From NCBI RefSeq assembly GCF_003573695.1, contig NC_039367.1:31520442-31584441 (forward strand): 64,000 bases of DNA, written 5' to 3'. The notes under the pieces were generated by a model. The model saw only the letters and a program-made list of their open reading frames with translations. It did not search any database and had not been told where the DNA came from. This DNA comes from Papaver somniferum. Lineage: Eukaryota > Streptophyta > Magnoliopsida > Ranunculales > Papaveraceae. Both the position numbers and the translations under genes were made by a program. Each line of letters starts with the position of its first letter. Position 1 is the stretch's first letter. Shown here in pieces: positions 1 to 10,744 of this stretch.

Positions 1-388
1 AGAGGCAGAGGTTTTATGTGCTTTGGATGGATCTCTCAAGTTGACGTTTTAGCACATCCTGCAATTGGAGGGAGTGTGTGTCAGAGAATCTCTTCTTCGG
101 ACATGGCCAGATGTTAATGCCTATGATGGCTGATCATCAGGGAATAATGCAAGGTTCTTAGTTGAGAAAGGACTTGGTTTCGAAGTTGAAAGGAATGAAG
201 ATGGTTCGTTTACCAGAGCAGCAGTGGCAAAGTCAATGAGGATCTTGATGGTAGAGCCAGAGGGGCAACAACTGCGACAGAAAGCAGCTGAGATGAGTAA
301 AAGCATTTTCTCAAACCAAGATCTTCAAGGGCGTTACATGCACAAATTCATTTCTTCATTAGGTCTGCTGCTAAGTAAAGAACAATGA
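1..388 (+). pseudogene. UDP-glycosyltransferase C-terminal fragment, decayed
   Basis: The C-terminal part of a plant family-1 UDP-glycosyltransferase, enzymes that move sugar from UDP-sugar to small molecules in the cytosol. The window begins inside the gene. Frame 1 reads the start of the PSPG donor-binding box (FGWISQVDVLAHPAIGG), but the HCGWNS core that should follow is replaced by unrelated residues and a TAA at 115-117. From 146 another frame resumes family-like sequence (NARFLVEKGLGFEVERNEDG, later QQLRQKAAEMSK) and ends at TGA 386-388. The tail resembles UGT91-type rhamnosyl/glucosyltransferases; that subgroup is my inference. At least one frameshift plus loss of the PSPG core argues for a pseudogene. 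Confidence 0.8.
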
Positions 389-1640
389 TAATTGACAGAG
401 ATGCCTCTCTAGTATAGAGTGGCAGAATTGCTGGTTTCAATGAAGGTTTTACGAGTGATTATGGTGATGCTAGTGTAGCAAGAGGTTAGTTTGATGTTTT
501 TCTACTTGGTAGTGTCACAAGAGGTCCTATCATTTCCTAATAGAATCAAAATAAATGAAAATGTTTCCGCTGGATCTTTTTAACAGTTGTAGGTAGCTGT
601 GTCATGGTGTGTGTACTGTGCAGGCTATGTCAACCAAAATTTCCAAGTATTGTAATGAATCATGGCCAACAAAATTCATTTGTTTCTATGCTTAAGGCAG
701 TGTAGTGATCTTTTTGGTTTCATATGGCAATGAAGCATAATTGAAGGCTTCTTCTTAATTCTTATATGTCAGTGTTGTGACTACTACATTACAGAAGCCA
801 TTACTCATTCTAGCTGCTTATATGTCCACAATTAAAAATGTTTCTGAATTTCAGACTTTTTGGTCCTGCAGCCATTGTCTTTGTAGCATACTAAGGACAC
901 GCAGATGATAGTTAAAGACCGATGCTAACAATCCAATCCCTGAACCATCTGCCATCTAGCTTACATATCCCCAAGGATTAAGATTCTTCACCTATGTATA
1001 AATACCCTTAAAAAGAGTTCCCTCACAATAGCCTCAGCATTACTGATGGTTAATGAGGGTGTGAAACGGAGCCACCGAATACCATAGCTTTTTGATGAGG
1101 CTGCAACCTGTGCTGCTCAGCAACATCTGATGCTTCGTCATCTATTTACCAGGTTTGATTTCTCGAGATCTCACAAAACCCTGATGCAGGAAACATAAAT
1201 TTTGCATTGGTCTAATGTATTGAATATGGACTAATTTGCTCATTTAAGCACACAGAAAGACAAATAGCAACAAAATGAACTTATTTACCTATCAATAAGC
1301 TTCCTTCCGTATTATCAGGAGAAAATGGTAAATACTCCACTGCTGAGGGGAAGATTCAATATTTGACATCGGCCCTGTTAACAGGCATACCTGTATTTGC
1401 CAACAAGAAACAAGTAAGAAAACTAGTCCCTGGGAATCCATGCAGGACACCAGCATACCAAATTTGCAGGCATTTCATGTATCTTATCCATGTGCCTAAG
1501 GTTTAAGACACCAGAATGAAGGAAAAGAAAGTTCTATCCAAAATTGCTAGCATCAGTGATTGAATTTTGGTATTCAAATCGATAGCAAATTAGCTGCAGA
1601 ATTGCTTTAACCTTCCTTATAAATGAATGAAGGGCTACCC
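389..1640. other. Intergenic DNA, nothing recognised
   Basis: This is AT-rich sequence downstream of the glycosyltransferase relic. The first few hundred bases may be its old 3' flank. I find no ORF with family features, no LTR termini and no RNA gene on either strand. Confidence 0.5.
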
Positions 1641-1661
1641 AAACTGGCTACCCATTAATAA

Positions 1662-2195
1662 TCACATCTGGAGGATGATGTCACCAACAGTCCTAAGCTT
1701 CCGTCTGCAAGTATCTCTCATTTCACCAGCCAACACATATCTAAGAACAAGCACTGAATGTGCACCAAAGCGAATCATCTGAGGATCACCATGACGCCTG
1801 GAAACAGAATTGATACATAAAAAGACAGCCACCTTAAAGCTTCAAAGACAAAGATGCAGTTAGTATAGGAAGAAAACATGGTTTATGTAGGAGTATAGAA
1901 GTTCTAAACCAGACAATTAAATGGATGCTTCTTTTTTTACTCTGAACATGACGGTTAAGATCCTATGCAGCTATGCAAATCAATAATGTGGCCATGAAGC
2001 ATAGTTTGGGGGACAGCAACTGGGCATAGTTTATTCAAAACAAAATAATTAGGTTCCTCGAATTCAGAACATAGTTACCTGAAGGCTGAAGATGGAATGA
2101 CCATCATCTGAAGATGATATCCATGACCACAAAAGGTCCAGAAAATGTGGAACTGCTCTTTGCAACCTCGATAGACAGCTTCATGCACCAAATTA
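1662..2195 (-). pseudogene. Two exon-like fragments of an unidentified gene
   Basis: On the minus strand two open stretches join across a plausible GT-AG intron. The first, 2195-2079, follows a TGCAG acceptor and ends AG|GTAACT. The second, 1797-1662, follows a CCAG acceptor and ends in TGA (1664-1662). In one phase they read through for about 85 codons, including EQFHIFWTFCGHGYHLQ and then PQMIRFGAHSVLVLRYV. I do not recognise the protein, and another frame of the first stretch is also partly open, so the phase is uncertain. A further open stretch at about 2400-2290 (ILWVSKYNGELAVKL) could be an upstream exon. These lie just left of the mTERF-bearing duplication and might be the old 3' end of that gene or of another one. 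Confidence 0.3.
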
Positions 2196-3708
2196 CTGCA
2201 TTCGGAAAGTCCAGAAATCAGATAACATTACCAAGGTGGTAGAGTAGTACAAATGGTCCAAACATTTTCAACACGGTGACATACCCTGAATAGAGTTTCT
2301 GAAGAAGGCAGGAATATCTCTTGGTTGTTGTGTGACAACTTCACGGCCAACTCACCGTTGTATTTGGATACCCACAAAATGAATTTATCTGTTGGCGGCA
2401 ATCTTACTCATTGTGTTGGGTTGTAGGATCGGTTTTGGAATCAGCGAAAAATGTACAACCCTTATCCTGCATCGTGTTACTTTTCGCGGTCCATGACAGT
2501 TGCCGAAAGCCAAATATACCTGTTCAAGAGGAAAACATACAGCATGTCAGCATTAATAAGTAGTAAATCTTCGTAATTTAGAGAGAAAAATTACATGTCT
2601 TTTGATATGCTATGATAGAACTCATAGATAGCAAGGTTTAAGTGAAGACACACCAAGACAATGACGTACGTGGTTATCAGAATCTAAAGTTCAATTCATT
2701 AAGGAATATGGCAGTCCAAAGTAAGGCAGGTTCTATGTCTCATTGTCTAATACAAATAGGTGAAATTATTAAGATTAGAAACTGAACGAATATGTATGAA
2801 TATAGACGAGAAGAAACACAAAAATTAACATCAAACATTTGTCATTACTTGATGCCCTCTTTGTCAATTCTCCCCAACCAAAGGGAGGAATGTCTGATGT
2901 ATATGTACTTACTTCGAGCTGCACTCACATATATTTCAACGAGCCCAGTAGCCAGGTTTCGACTTGCTTGGCAGCAAAGATCACCTCATAGCTAGGTTTC
3001 GACTTGCTTGGAATTAAATATGTAAGACCAACTTTAAAGAAGATATAAATCTAAACTAAGTACATGCATACAGAAGCCTTTGATTATTAGAATGAATAAG
3101 TAGTTAATCTACTATAATTATGCCCAAAGGCTTACTAGTTTACTGCACATCAAGTGCAGAAAATTCAATTTCTTAGAAAACGTGACTAATTAAACTCTAA
3201 AGCAGTCATAAGATGGATGGCAAGGTTGGAAGGCTCCAAAAAAATAAGGAGTCCACTTCAGCTGAGTGGTCAAGAGCCCTCATTTATGTAAGTAACTGGC
3301 TTATCTTGCAGAAGTAGTGAAGATAAAATGTTGGTGTATCTATTAGGGTTTTCCATGGACACAAACATGGCGGCCAAGAATCAAGGAACTACCAATCCAT
3401 GGAAAAAATCTGTACCGTAGAGAATGCTCAATGTAGCTTTAAGTTTATGACTATCCGCCAAGATCCTCAACAAGTTACCAAGTGGATAGAAGCATAAGAG
3501 TTATCCAGCATAGAAAAGATAAGTTGTCAAACAAGCACCTATCTCGATTTTCAGTATATAAGAGGTAAGTGACTGGTGAAGCCATATTTTTTGTTTTGCA
3601 GAAAATCAAAGAAGCATAAATACAGCTAACATGCCAAATAGAAGTAGGAATAAACAAAAGGGCCAAGTAAAGACTGTAAACTGTGTAAGTTGTAAAACTT
3701 CCGATAAT

Positions 3709-4008
3709 CTACATACAGCACATTTTAGTGAATAAAGGAAAACCAAATAGTGGACTATAATATACCTTCAATAGCTCAGGAGCTTCTTGCTCATACTTGA
3801 TCACAAACTTCTCCAAAAATGACTTCTGATTCATCTGCAATGTATGTGAGGAAATTTGTTCCTTAATCAGACCCTTGGAGACTAATTTCGGCAAATGGAA
3901 CACCTGGGTATAATACTCTTCTTCTTCAAGCTCAAAACAAAATTGATGGACGCTTGGCAACAAGCCAAGGACTATAACCCCCTTGATTTTCTTCACATAC
4001 AGCTTCAT
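3709..4008 (-). pseudogene. mTERF C-terminal fragment, copy A
   Basis: A minus-strand reading frame of 99 residues. Its C-terminal half has the tail typical of plant mitochondrial transcription termination factor (mTERF) proteins: LVSKGLIKEQ, then KSFLEKFVIKYEQEAPELLKVY. mTERFs are organelle-targeted helical-repeat nucleic-acid binders of roughly 300-500 residues. Only the last repeat and tail are visible; I see no targeting peptide or earlier repeats upstream, and the N-terminal part of this frame is probably not native. A matching fragment lies in the other copy of the duplication. Most likely a gene relic. Identification rests on the tail motif. Confidence 0.55.
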
Positions 4009-4885
4009 ACGAATAGGATATGTTTTAAACTTTTAAATGCATTTTGAATTTGATCTTCCCCTTAATAACTTCTACGCGTGATACCAGTGCTAATCGAAAG
4101 CGCACATAGTTGGTTAACTAGCAAACAACACAGGCAGTAGAACCTTTTGACGACATGTCGACACTGCGCACAAAAAACAAACAAAACAAATTAAAAAAAA
4201 CGGTTGGAATGCAAATTAACTAAACTACGGAATTATTGTATAACCATGAGATACGATACGAAGCAATAATACCTATACCCCTCGTATGCACCTACCACAT
4301 TCATCTTAGATCCTATCAAGCTGTTGTACCAGTTCCCTCAAAAATGCATCAGATACCCATGCAATCACCGAGTAAACTCATATAACCATCCCCTCCTCAT
4401 CCATAAAAAATTCACTCCATTCGTAAATGAAGATGGTTCGTATAAGATACTGACTAATTGCCAGAATTCAACCCAATACCTGCAATAGTAGTACACTAAG
4501 GTCGCAGAAAATAAGAACATGAAGGATTAACAAAGAGAAAACAACAAACCAATAGCTAAATATCGAAACACATAAAAAGAGCAAATCTCAATCTCTGATT
4601 TATCCAGCAACACATCAAAAACAATCTCGACACAACATCGGATGGAGGGACGAAATCGAAAAATGTATATCATTCATCCAGATCTACAGGATCAACCCCT
4701 AAGGCGTCGCAAAAAAAAAATGTATAGTGGGGCAGTACCAACAATGTTCCTGATGAAATCGAAAAAGGGAATGATATGATTTTCCAAACTTCTTTCTAGA
4801 ATGTGTGGGCTAGTAGATAATACCTTAGACAAGTTAAAGTCTAGATATGAAACTGAAATAATCAAGTCTAGATGATATCCTTGTG

Positions 4886-5138
4886 TAATTATTTGAATCA
4901 GAAGATCTGGTGGCTAGGTGGGAGGAAAAGCTTTATCCGAAGTGACTGGGATGGCATTAAGCTGGTGTATGTATTGTTTGTGCGCATGAGCTCTTCTAAG
5001 ATGATGCTTGTTAGTTTATATACTGTATTGTTTATCTTTATTTATTTTCCATGTAATTCTCTGTAATTTATGCCTCCTCGGCATCCAGTTATCAATTTTA
5101 ACCCCTCTTTTAAAAAAAAATAATTATTTGAATCAGAA
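4886..5138 (+). mobile_element. 5'-truncated LINE insertion with 18-bp target duplication
   Basis: The 18-bp sequence TAATTATTTGAATCAGAA occurs at 4886-4903 and again, identically, at 5121-5138. Between them lie 217 bp (4904-5120) ending in a run of nine A. At the homologous place in the second tandem copy (8476-8493) the sequence occurs once, with one mismatch, and no insert. An A-tailed, 5'-truncated insert flanked by a long direct repeat is the hallmark of target-primed reverse transcription by an L1-type LINE; the insert is probably just the 3' untranslated end. Confidence 0.85.
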
Positions 5139-5825
5139 ATTGAAGTCAATCAGCATGTTGCACCATTGATGCATGTAAGACTGGGGCGACAACACCTATC
5201 ATTATATTCAAATCCATACAAAGTTGTTTGGCAACTTACAAAACAACAAAATAGAACACATTCAAAATCAGCCAAACTCCAAACAGGGTACTCAAAAATT
5301 CAGGAAACTCTAAATAAATCATGAAATCAAACCAAACGCAATAAACTGTTTTTGGAAGGACCTCAGTACGCATTTTTTTCAGGAAGATAACGCAGTATTT
5401 AAACATCATTGATCCTGATAACAGTAAAAAGTTTACAGATTGAGAAAAAATTCCTTTTCATACAAAAAACACAAGCCCGAAAAGAACGCAAAAAAGCATC
5501 TCAGACTCATATTTCGCCATTAGTTTTCTTCACTATGAAATTTCAAAGTGCAAGGATGATTACAAGGTTTTTGTCCATCATTGATGCTGTCTGTCTAACT
5601 CTCTTGCCTTGAGGAACAAGAAGATTTTAACAACAGCAATGTACAAGTGTTGCTTAACTCTAATAATCGGAAGACATAATAAAACATTGGAACAAAAAGA
5701 TACACCAGAAAACTGAAAGCAAAAGCAAAAAAAATGACTTCGCCAGAATCAAAGTCCGCAAACAATAAAAAAATAGGTTACCAATTCGCTTTAAACCCTC
5801 AAAGAAAAGAGGCATAGGCGCCGTA

Positions 5826-6537
5826 TCCACCAACTACAAATTCATGGACACAACAAACATAAGTAGCGGGTTATCTATTTAAAGTTATTCATGGATACAA
5901 CAAACATAAGTGGCTACACACATCCAGCAACTACAAATTCATGAATCATGGATCAAACATGTACCACAGAGAATGATCCAATGTGGTTCTAAGTGAAGCT
6001 GCAAATTTCCTCCACAAATCACCTAGTTGAAACAAGCATATGAGCTTCCCAGGACCACAAAAGGTAAGTACTCAAACAAGCACCCATCTTAATTACCATT
6101 TTGATTCTTGCCATTGCAAACACGTTGTACTAAATTTCTTAAAACCGAACAACAAACCACAAGTATCTTTCCTGAATTGTATTTCCTTAAATTCCTTTTG
6201 TTTTACAGCCAAAACTTAGTCATCCACTACACATGTTCTAGATAACCAGAGTTGTTAGACACCAGAAAATTACTACCTACACAATGTATTCTTTTCATTT
6301 CAACATGTATGAGGCACGTGACAAGTACACACGTATTTTCTTTTTGGAGAGAATGAAACAAGCGCACAGACACCTAACATGCCAAGGAGAAGCAAGAATT
6401 CACAAAAGGAAAGTAAAGGCTATGTAATAAATGTTGTAAATTCAGAAATCTACAGCACATGTCATGCCACTAACTGAATAAAGGAATTCTAATACTTACT
6501 GCCGCACTCAACTCGTTTGCACTTATCTGCCTAATAC
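5826..6537. other. Spacer between the tandem copies
   Basis: AT-rich non-coding sequence. A short degenerate direct repeat is present near 5830-5950 (ATGGACACAACAAACATAAG, then ATGGATACAACAAACATAAG). I see no gene. Confidence 0.5.
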
Positions 6538-9194
6538 GTGTCTTTTGATACGCTATGATAGAACTCATAGACTGCAAGGTTTAATTAAAGACACACCAAG
6601 CCGATGACGTATGTGCTTATCAGATTCTAAAGTTCACTTCGTTAGGGTATGGCAATCCAAAGTAAGGAAGGGGATAATGGTGACAGTTTCTACTTCTCAT
6701 TGTCTAATACAAATAGGAGAAAGTATTAAGAGTAGAAACTGAATGACGATGTATGAATATAGACAGAGAGAAAGGCAAAATTTTGCAACAAACATTTGTC
6801 ATTACTTGATGCCCTCTTCGTCAATTCTCCCCAACCAAAGGGAGGGAATGTCTGATGTATATATTTACCGCGAGCTGCACCCACATAAATTTCAGCGAGC
6901 CCAGTAGCTAGGTTTCGACTTGCTTGGCAGCAAAGATTAACTCATCGCTTTGGGAGTCTTCCGAGACACGCCGAAATTATAAATCTAATTTTAAAATGAA
7001 TTAAATATGTAAGACCAACTTTAAAGAAGACACATATCTACACTGGCATAAGTACATGAATGCAGATGCCTTCGCTTATTTATGTAAGTAATACAATTAG
7101 AATGAATAAAGTGATCTACTAAAATTATGCCCAAGACAAAACACTTTACTGTATAAAACTGAATAATCAATTGCAGAAGATTCAATTTCTTAAAAAAAGT
7201 GACTGGTTAAACTCTAAAGCAGTCATAAGATGGATGACAAGGTTAGACGGCTCTAAAAATGAGGAGTCCACTTCAGCTGAGTGGTCCAGCGCCCTCATTT
7301 ATGTAAGTAACTGGATTATCTTGCAGAAGTAGCTATGATAAATATTTGCTTATCTATTAACATAGACGCTAAGAATCAAGGAACTACCAATCCATGGACG
7401 AAATAGAGATGCTCAAGTGTAGCTTTAAGTTAATCTGCTAAGTTCCTCAACAACTTACCAAGTGGAAAGAAGCATAAGAGTTTTCCAGCAAAGAAAAGAT
7501 AAGTTGTCAAACAAGCACCTATCTCAACTCTCAGCATATAAAAAGGTACGTGACTGGTAAAGCCATATTTTCCATTTTGGAAAATAAAAACAAAGAGGCC
7601 AAGTAAAGACTATGTAAACTCTAAGTTCTAAAAATTCAGATAATCTACAGCACATTTCATGTCGCTAACTGAACAAAGGAATACCATATACCTTCAATAG
7701 CTCACGGGCTTGCTCATACGTGATCACAAACTTCTCCAAAAAAGACCTCTGATTCATCTGCAGTGTTATGTAATAAAATGTATTCCTTATCAGACCCTTG
7801 GAAACTAATATTTGGTAAATGGAACACCTCGGTATAATCCTCTTCTCCAAGCTAAAAAAAAACAAAATTGATGGACACTTAGCAACAGGCCAAGGACTAA
7901 AACCCACTTGATGTACAAGGTCATCCATTATAGACATGCTTTTCTTCACAGATAGCATCATACGGATAATATATGTTTCAAATGCATTTTGAATTCGATC
8001 TTCAAACCAATCCCATTTACTGTAAGCATTCAACTTAGTTTCCTAAGTCGATTTATTCACCAATCAATGCATAAATAGTTAATACCACTAAGAAATAAAA
8101 AAAATTAGGATTAAAACCCATACCCTTAATATCTTCTACAATCTCTCCACAAAATTACCAGCGCTAATCGAACGCGGCCATGGTTGGTAAATTAAGAACC
8201 TAACAATACTTGATTGAGGGGCACCTTCATTTCTCAAAACCTGTTTATTGAGTATCAATCTTTCATTCAAATCCACCGGATTAAACTCCAAGGCGTTGGA
8301 AAACCAAAAAATGTGTTTGGGTCAGTACCAACTATGTTCTTGATGAAATTGAGAAAACGTGTCATATGGTTTTCTAAACTTCTTTCTAAAACGTGTGGGC
8401 TACTAGATAATACCTTAGACAAGTTAAAGTGTAGATATGAAACTGAAATAATCAAGTCTAGATAATATCCTTATGTAATTTTTTGAATCAGAAATTGAAG
8501 TCAATCACCATCTTGCACCATTGATGCATGTAAGACTGGGGCGACAATACCTATCATCATACTCAAATCCATACAAAGTTGTTTGACAACTTAAGGAAAC
8601 TAAATAGAAAGTGAAATAACTACATTCAAAAATTAAGGAAACTCTAAATAAAATCATACAATCAATACAAAAGCAAAACAAAAACACAAATTAGGAAGGA
8701 CCTCAGTAGGCATTTTGTCATCTAAAAAAAATCCTCAATGAGGAATTTTTTCAGGAAGATAACGCAGTATTTAGACATCACTGATCCAGGTAATACTAAA
8801 AAATTTACAGATTGAAAAAATTTCCTTTACAGACAAAAATCACAAGGCCAAAAAGAAAACAAAGAAGCATCTCAGACTCATATTTCCCCATTAATTTTCT
8901 TCACTATTAAAATTCAAAGTGCAAGGATGATTACAAGGTTTTTGTCCATCATTGATGCTGTCTGTCTATCTCAAGTGCCCTTAAGGAATAACAAGATTCT
9001 AACAACAACAATGTACAAGTGCTGTTTAGATCTAATAACCGGAAGGAAAATAAAAACCAGAAATGAATCACATAACTGTAAGAAAATGAGAAAAAAAAAT
9101 CAATTGCAGAGAGAAAGTAACTTCGATGTGATCAAAGTCTAGAAACAATAAGAAAAGTAAGAAAATCTAAAAGAAGAGAGGCATAGGCGCCGTA
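6538..9194. repeat. Tandem duplication, copy B
   Basis: Second copy of the 2595-5825 unit, shorter because it lacks the LINE and has other deletions. It preserves the empty LINE target at 8476-8493. The right limit is set by GAGGCATAGGCGCCGTA at about 9178-9194, after which the two copies diverge. Confidence 0.8.
7665..8033 (-). pseudogene. mTERF C-terminal fragment, copy B
   Basis: Minus-strand frame of 122 residues, the counterpart of the copy A fragment and slightly better preserved. It reads PRCSIYQILVSKGLI and then RSFLEKFVITYEQARELLKVY, matching the C-terminal end of plant mTERF proteins (PR..v...L.skGL...., followed by F..kfv..y....P.LL..Y). The N-terminal part (WDWFEDRIQNAFETYIIRMM) also fits an mTERF helix. 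There is no upstream exon with more repeats and no transit peptide, so it is at best a fragment. Family assignment is moderately secure; function is unlikely. Confidence 0.6.
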
Positions 9195-9512
9195 AACGAG
9201 AAAGTTGATTCACCAGGGTTTAACAGATCGCCTGAGATAATCAAGTTTGAGTGTTTAAAGGATTTGTCAGTTTGGAGATGTCGGGTTTAATGAACCCGAC
9301 AGTAGAGTTTTAGGATCACACCTTACAGGTTTGGGAGAACGCCAATGCTCGAGAAAGTACTGACAAGAGGAGAGTAGATTTGTGTCTGATTTATGGGTTG
9401 GTACTTGGAACTCGCATTCGCATATCGCCCGGTATGAATGTTAATAGATAGGTGGGCCGTGGGCTTAAAACTTGACTTGTCTAAAATTTTTGAATCGATA
9501 CTCAATTTTTTT
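9195..9512. other. Intergenic DNA right of the duplication
   Basis: Short unique stretch with no coding or repeat features that I can identify. Confidence 0.4.
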
Positions 9513-9703
9513 GAAACCTGTTTTGAGGCATACGTCAGCTGAAAGTTGAGTATGCCTTAAAAAAAAATTCGGTCTGCCTCGAAATAGGTTTCATTTTTTT
9601 TGAGGGCGTACTTAAATTCTGAACCGGACCTATGTTTTTCCCTAGGTTTGATTGATAATTTTTCAGCCGAATTTAGGCAAATGTATGCCTCAAAACAGAT
9701 TTC
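9513..9703. repeat. Small foldback element
   Basis: GAAACCTGTTTTGAGGCATAC at its left end is the near-perfect inverse of the right end (9683-9703), with one mismatch in 21. Inside, AGGCATAC and GTATGCCT form a second 8-bp inverted pair (9526-9557). The size of about 190 bp and long inverted ends suggest a MITE or foldback element. No target duplication is evident. Confidence 0.5.
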
Positions 9704-10670
9704 TTTTTTGTTTTTTCTTTTTTGAATCGAGTTGAGTAGTCTTTTCTTTTCAAGATGATGGAAAAATTGGGTTTCGATAAGCTTCGAATTGATTTAACTT
9801 GGAATTGCTGGTTAATCATATCTAGAGGACCCGTTTAATGGATAATCTCCCCATTTACCACATATTACTCGTTAGTCCAAATTCATGTTTTTAGACCAAA
9901 ATTCTTTATCGCTGGTCCATCACACGTGTGTAGGGGAAACTTTTTCTTTCACAAGTGCCTATAATACTCTTGATATAAAATAATAAAGAGACGAAATTTT
10001 ATCATTCTCATTTGCATTTTCTCTTTCCTGCTCGAGCTCTGATCTAGTAATGAAGTTTGTGAACTGGTTAAGATCTCTGATGGAGTTGTATTTTCAAGCA
10101 AGATGGATTGGATATGTACCGTCAAAAGTCAGTTTTTCCACGATACATATATATATGTACTTTTCAAAACATACTACTGTTGCATATTTTTTTCCTTTGT
10201 TGATAGCACATATTGGTATATACCTAATCAAAATGTAATTTAGGTAACCAATAGCATATATCAATATGTATCGATGCATAAAAGAGGTTTTTACATAGTA
10301 AATATCTATCTTACAAAAATAAATGTGTTTTGCACAATCCAATGGATCTGAATGTCCATTTTCCAGTGATCAACGGCTCCCATTTTTCTGAAAGTACAAA
10401 AGATAAATCGTGGTTAAGACTTAACCCACCTTTTAAGCTCTAATCCAATGGTCCAGATTTCATTTTCCGGCATACTTTGTCGCTCAATTTATTATGTGTG
10501 TTACTTCTCCGATTCCACGCGAAGCGTTTTTTGAAAGATAACTCTTTTTCCATTAGTTCACCGTGTAAAAATTGTAAATGGATCTCATTTTCAAGCGTTT
10601 TTCTTTTTCTTGGCATTAATGTAAAAATCTCATCCATGGACCAAAGCACCAAGATAAGGATGAAAAATAG

Positions 10671-10682
10671 GTTATATATAAG
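10671..10682 (+). promoter_or_regulatory. TATA-like box
   Basis: TTATATATAAGG is followed 60-70 bp later by CTCAG|GTATGACT, a plausible first-exon donor site. This could be the promoter of a lost gene or non-coding transcript. No matching coding region was found downstream. Confidence 0.3.
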
Positions 10683-10744
10683 GTGGGTTTCTTACACTCG
10701 ATTTTGATTGATATTGAGCAGAAGGAGTGAGATTTTCTCAGGTA

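Larger units (their letters stand above)
2595..5825. repeat. Tandem duplication, copy A
   Basis: The stretch from the TATGCTATGATAGAACTCAT motif near 2605 to GAGGCATAGGCGCCGTA near 5810 reappears in the same order and orientation at 6538-9194. Shared landmarks are the 2840/6800 segment (CCCTCTTTGTCAATTCTCCC in A), the mTERF fragment at 3709-4008, the 4745-4875 block and the 5545-5680 block. Copy A carries a LINE insertion that copy B lacks. The copies differ by many substitutions and small indels, so the duplication is not recent. Confidence 0.8.

Noticed and set aside
8214..8465. 83-codon ORF in the duplication
   Set aside because: Part is conserved between the two tandem copies only as DNA; copy A breaks the frame and there are no protein features.
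10094..10342. Minus-strand ORF in the palindrome-rich region
   Set aside because: Composition comes from AT-rich repeat sequence; opposing ORFs overlap it; no domain.
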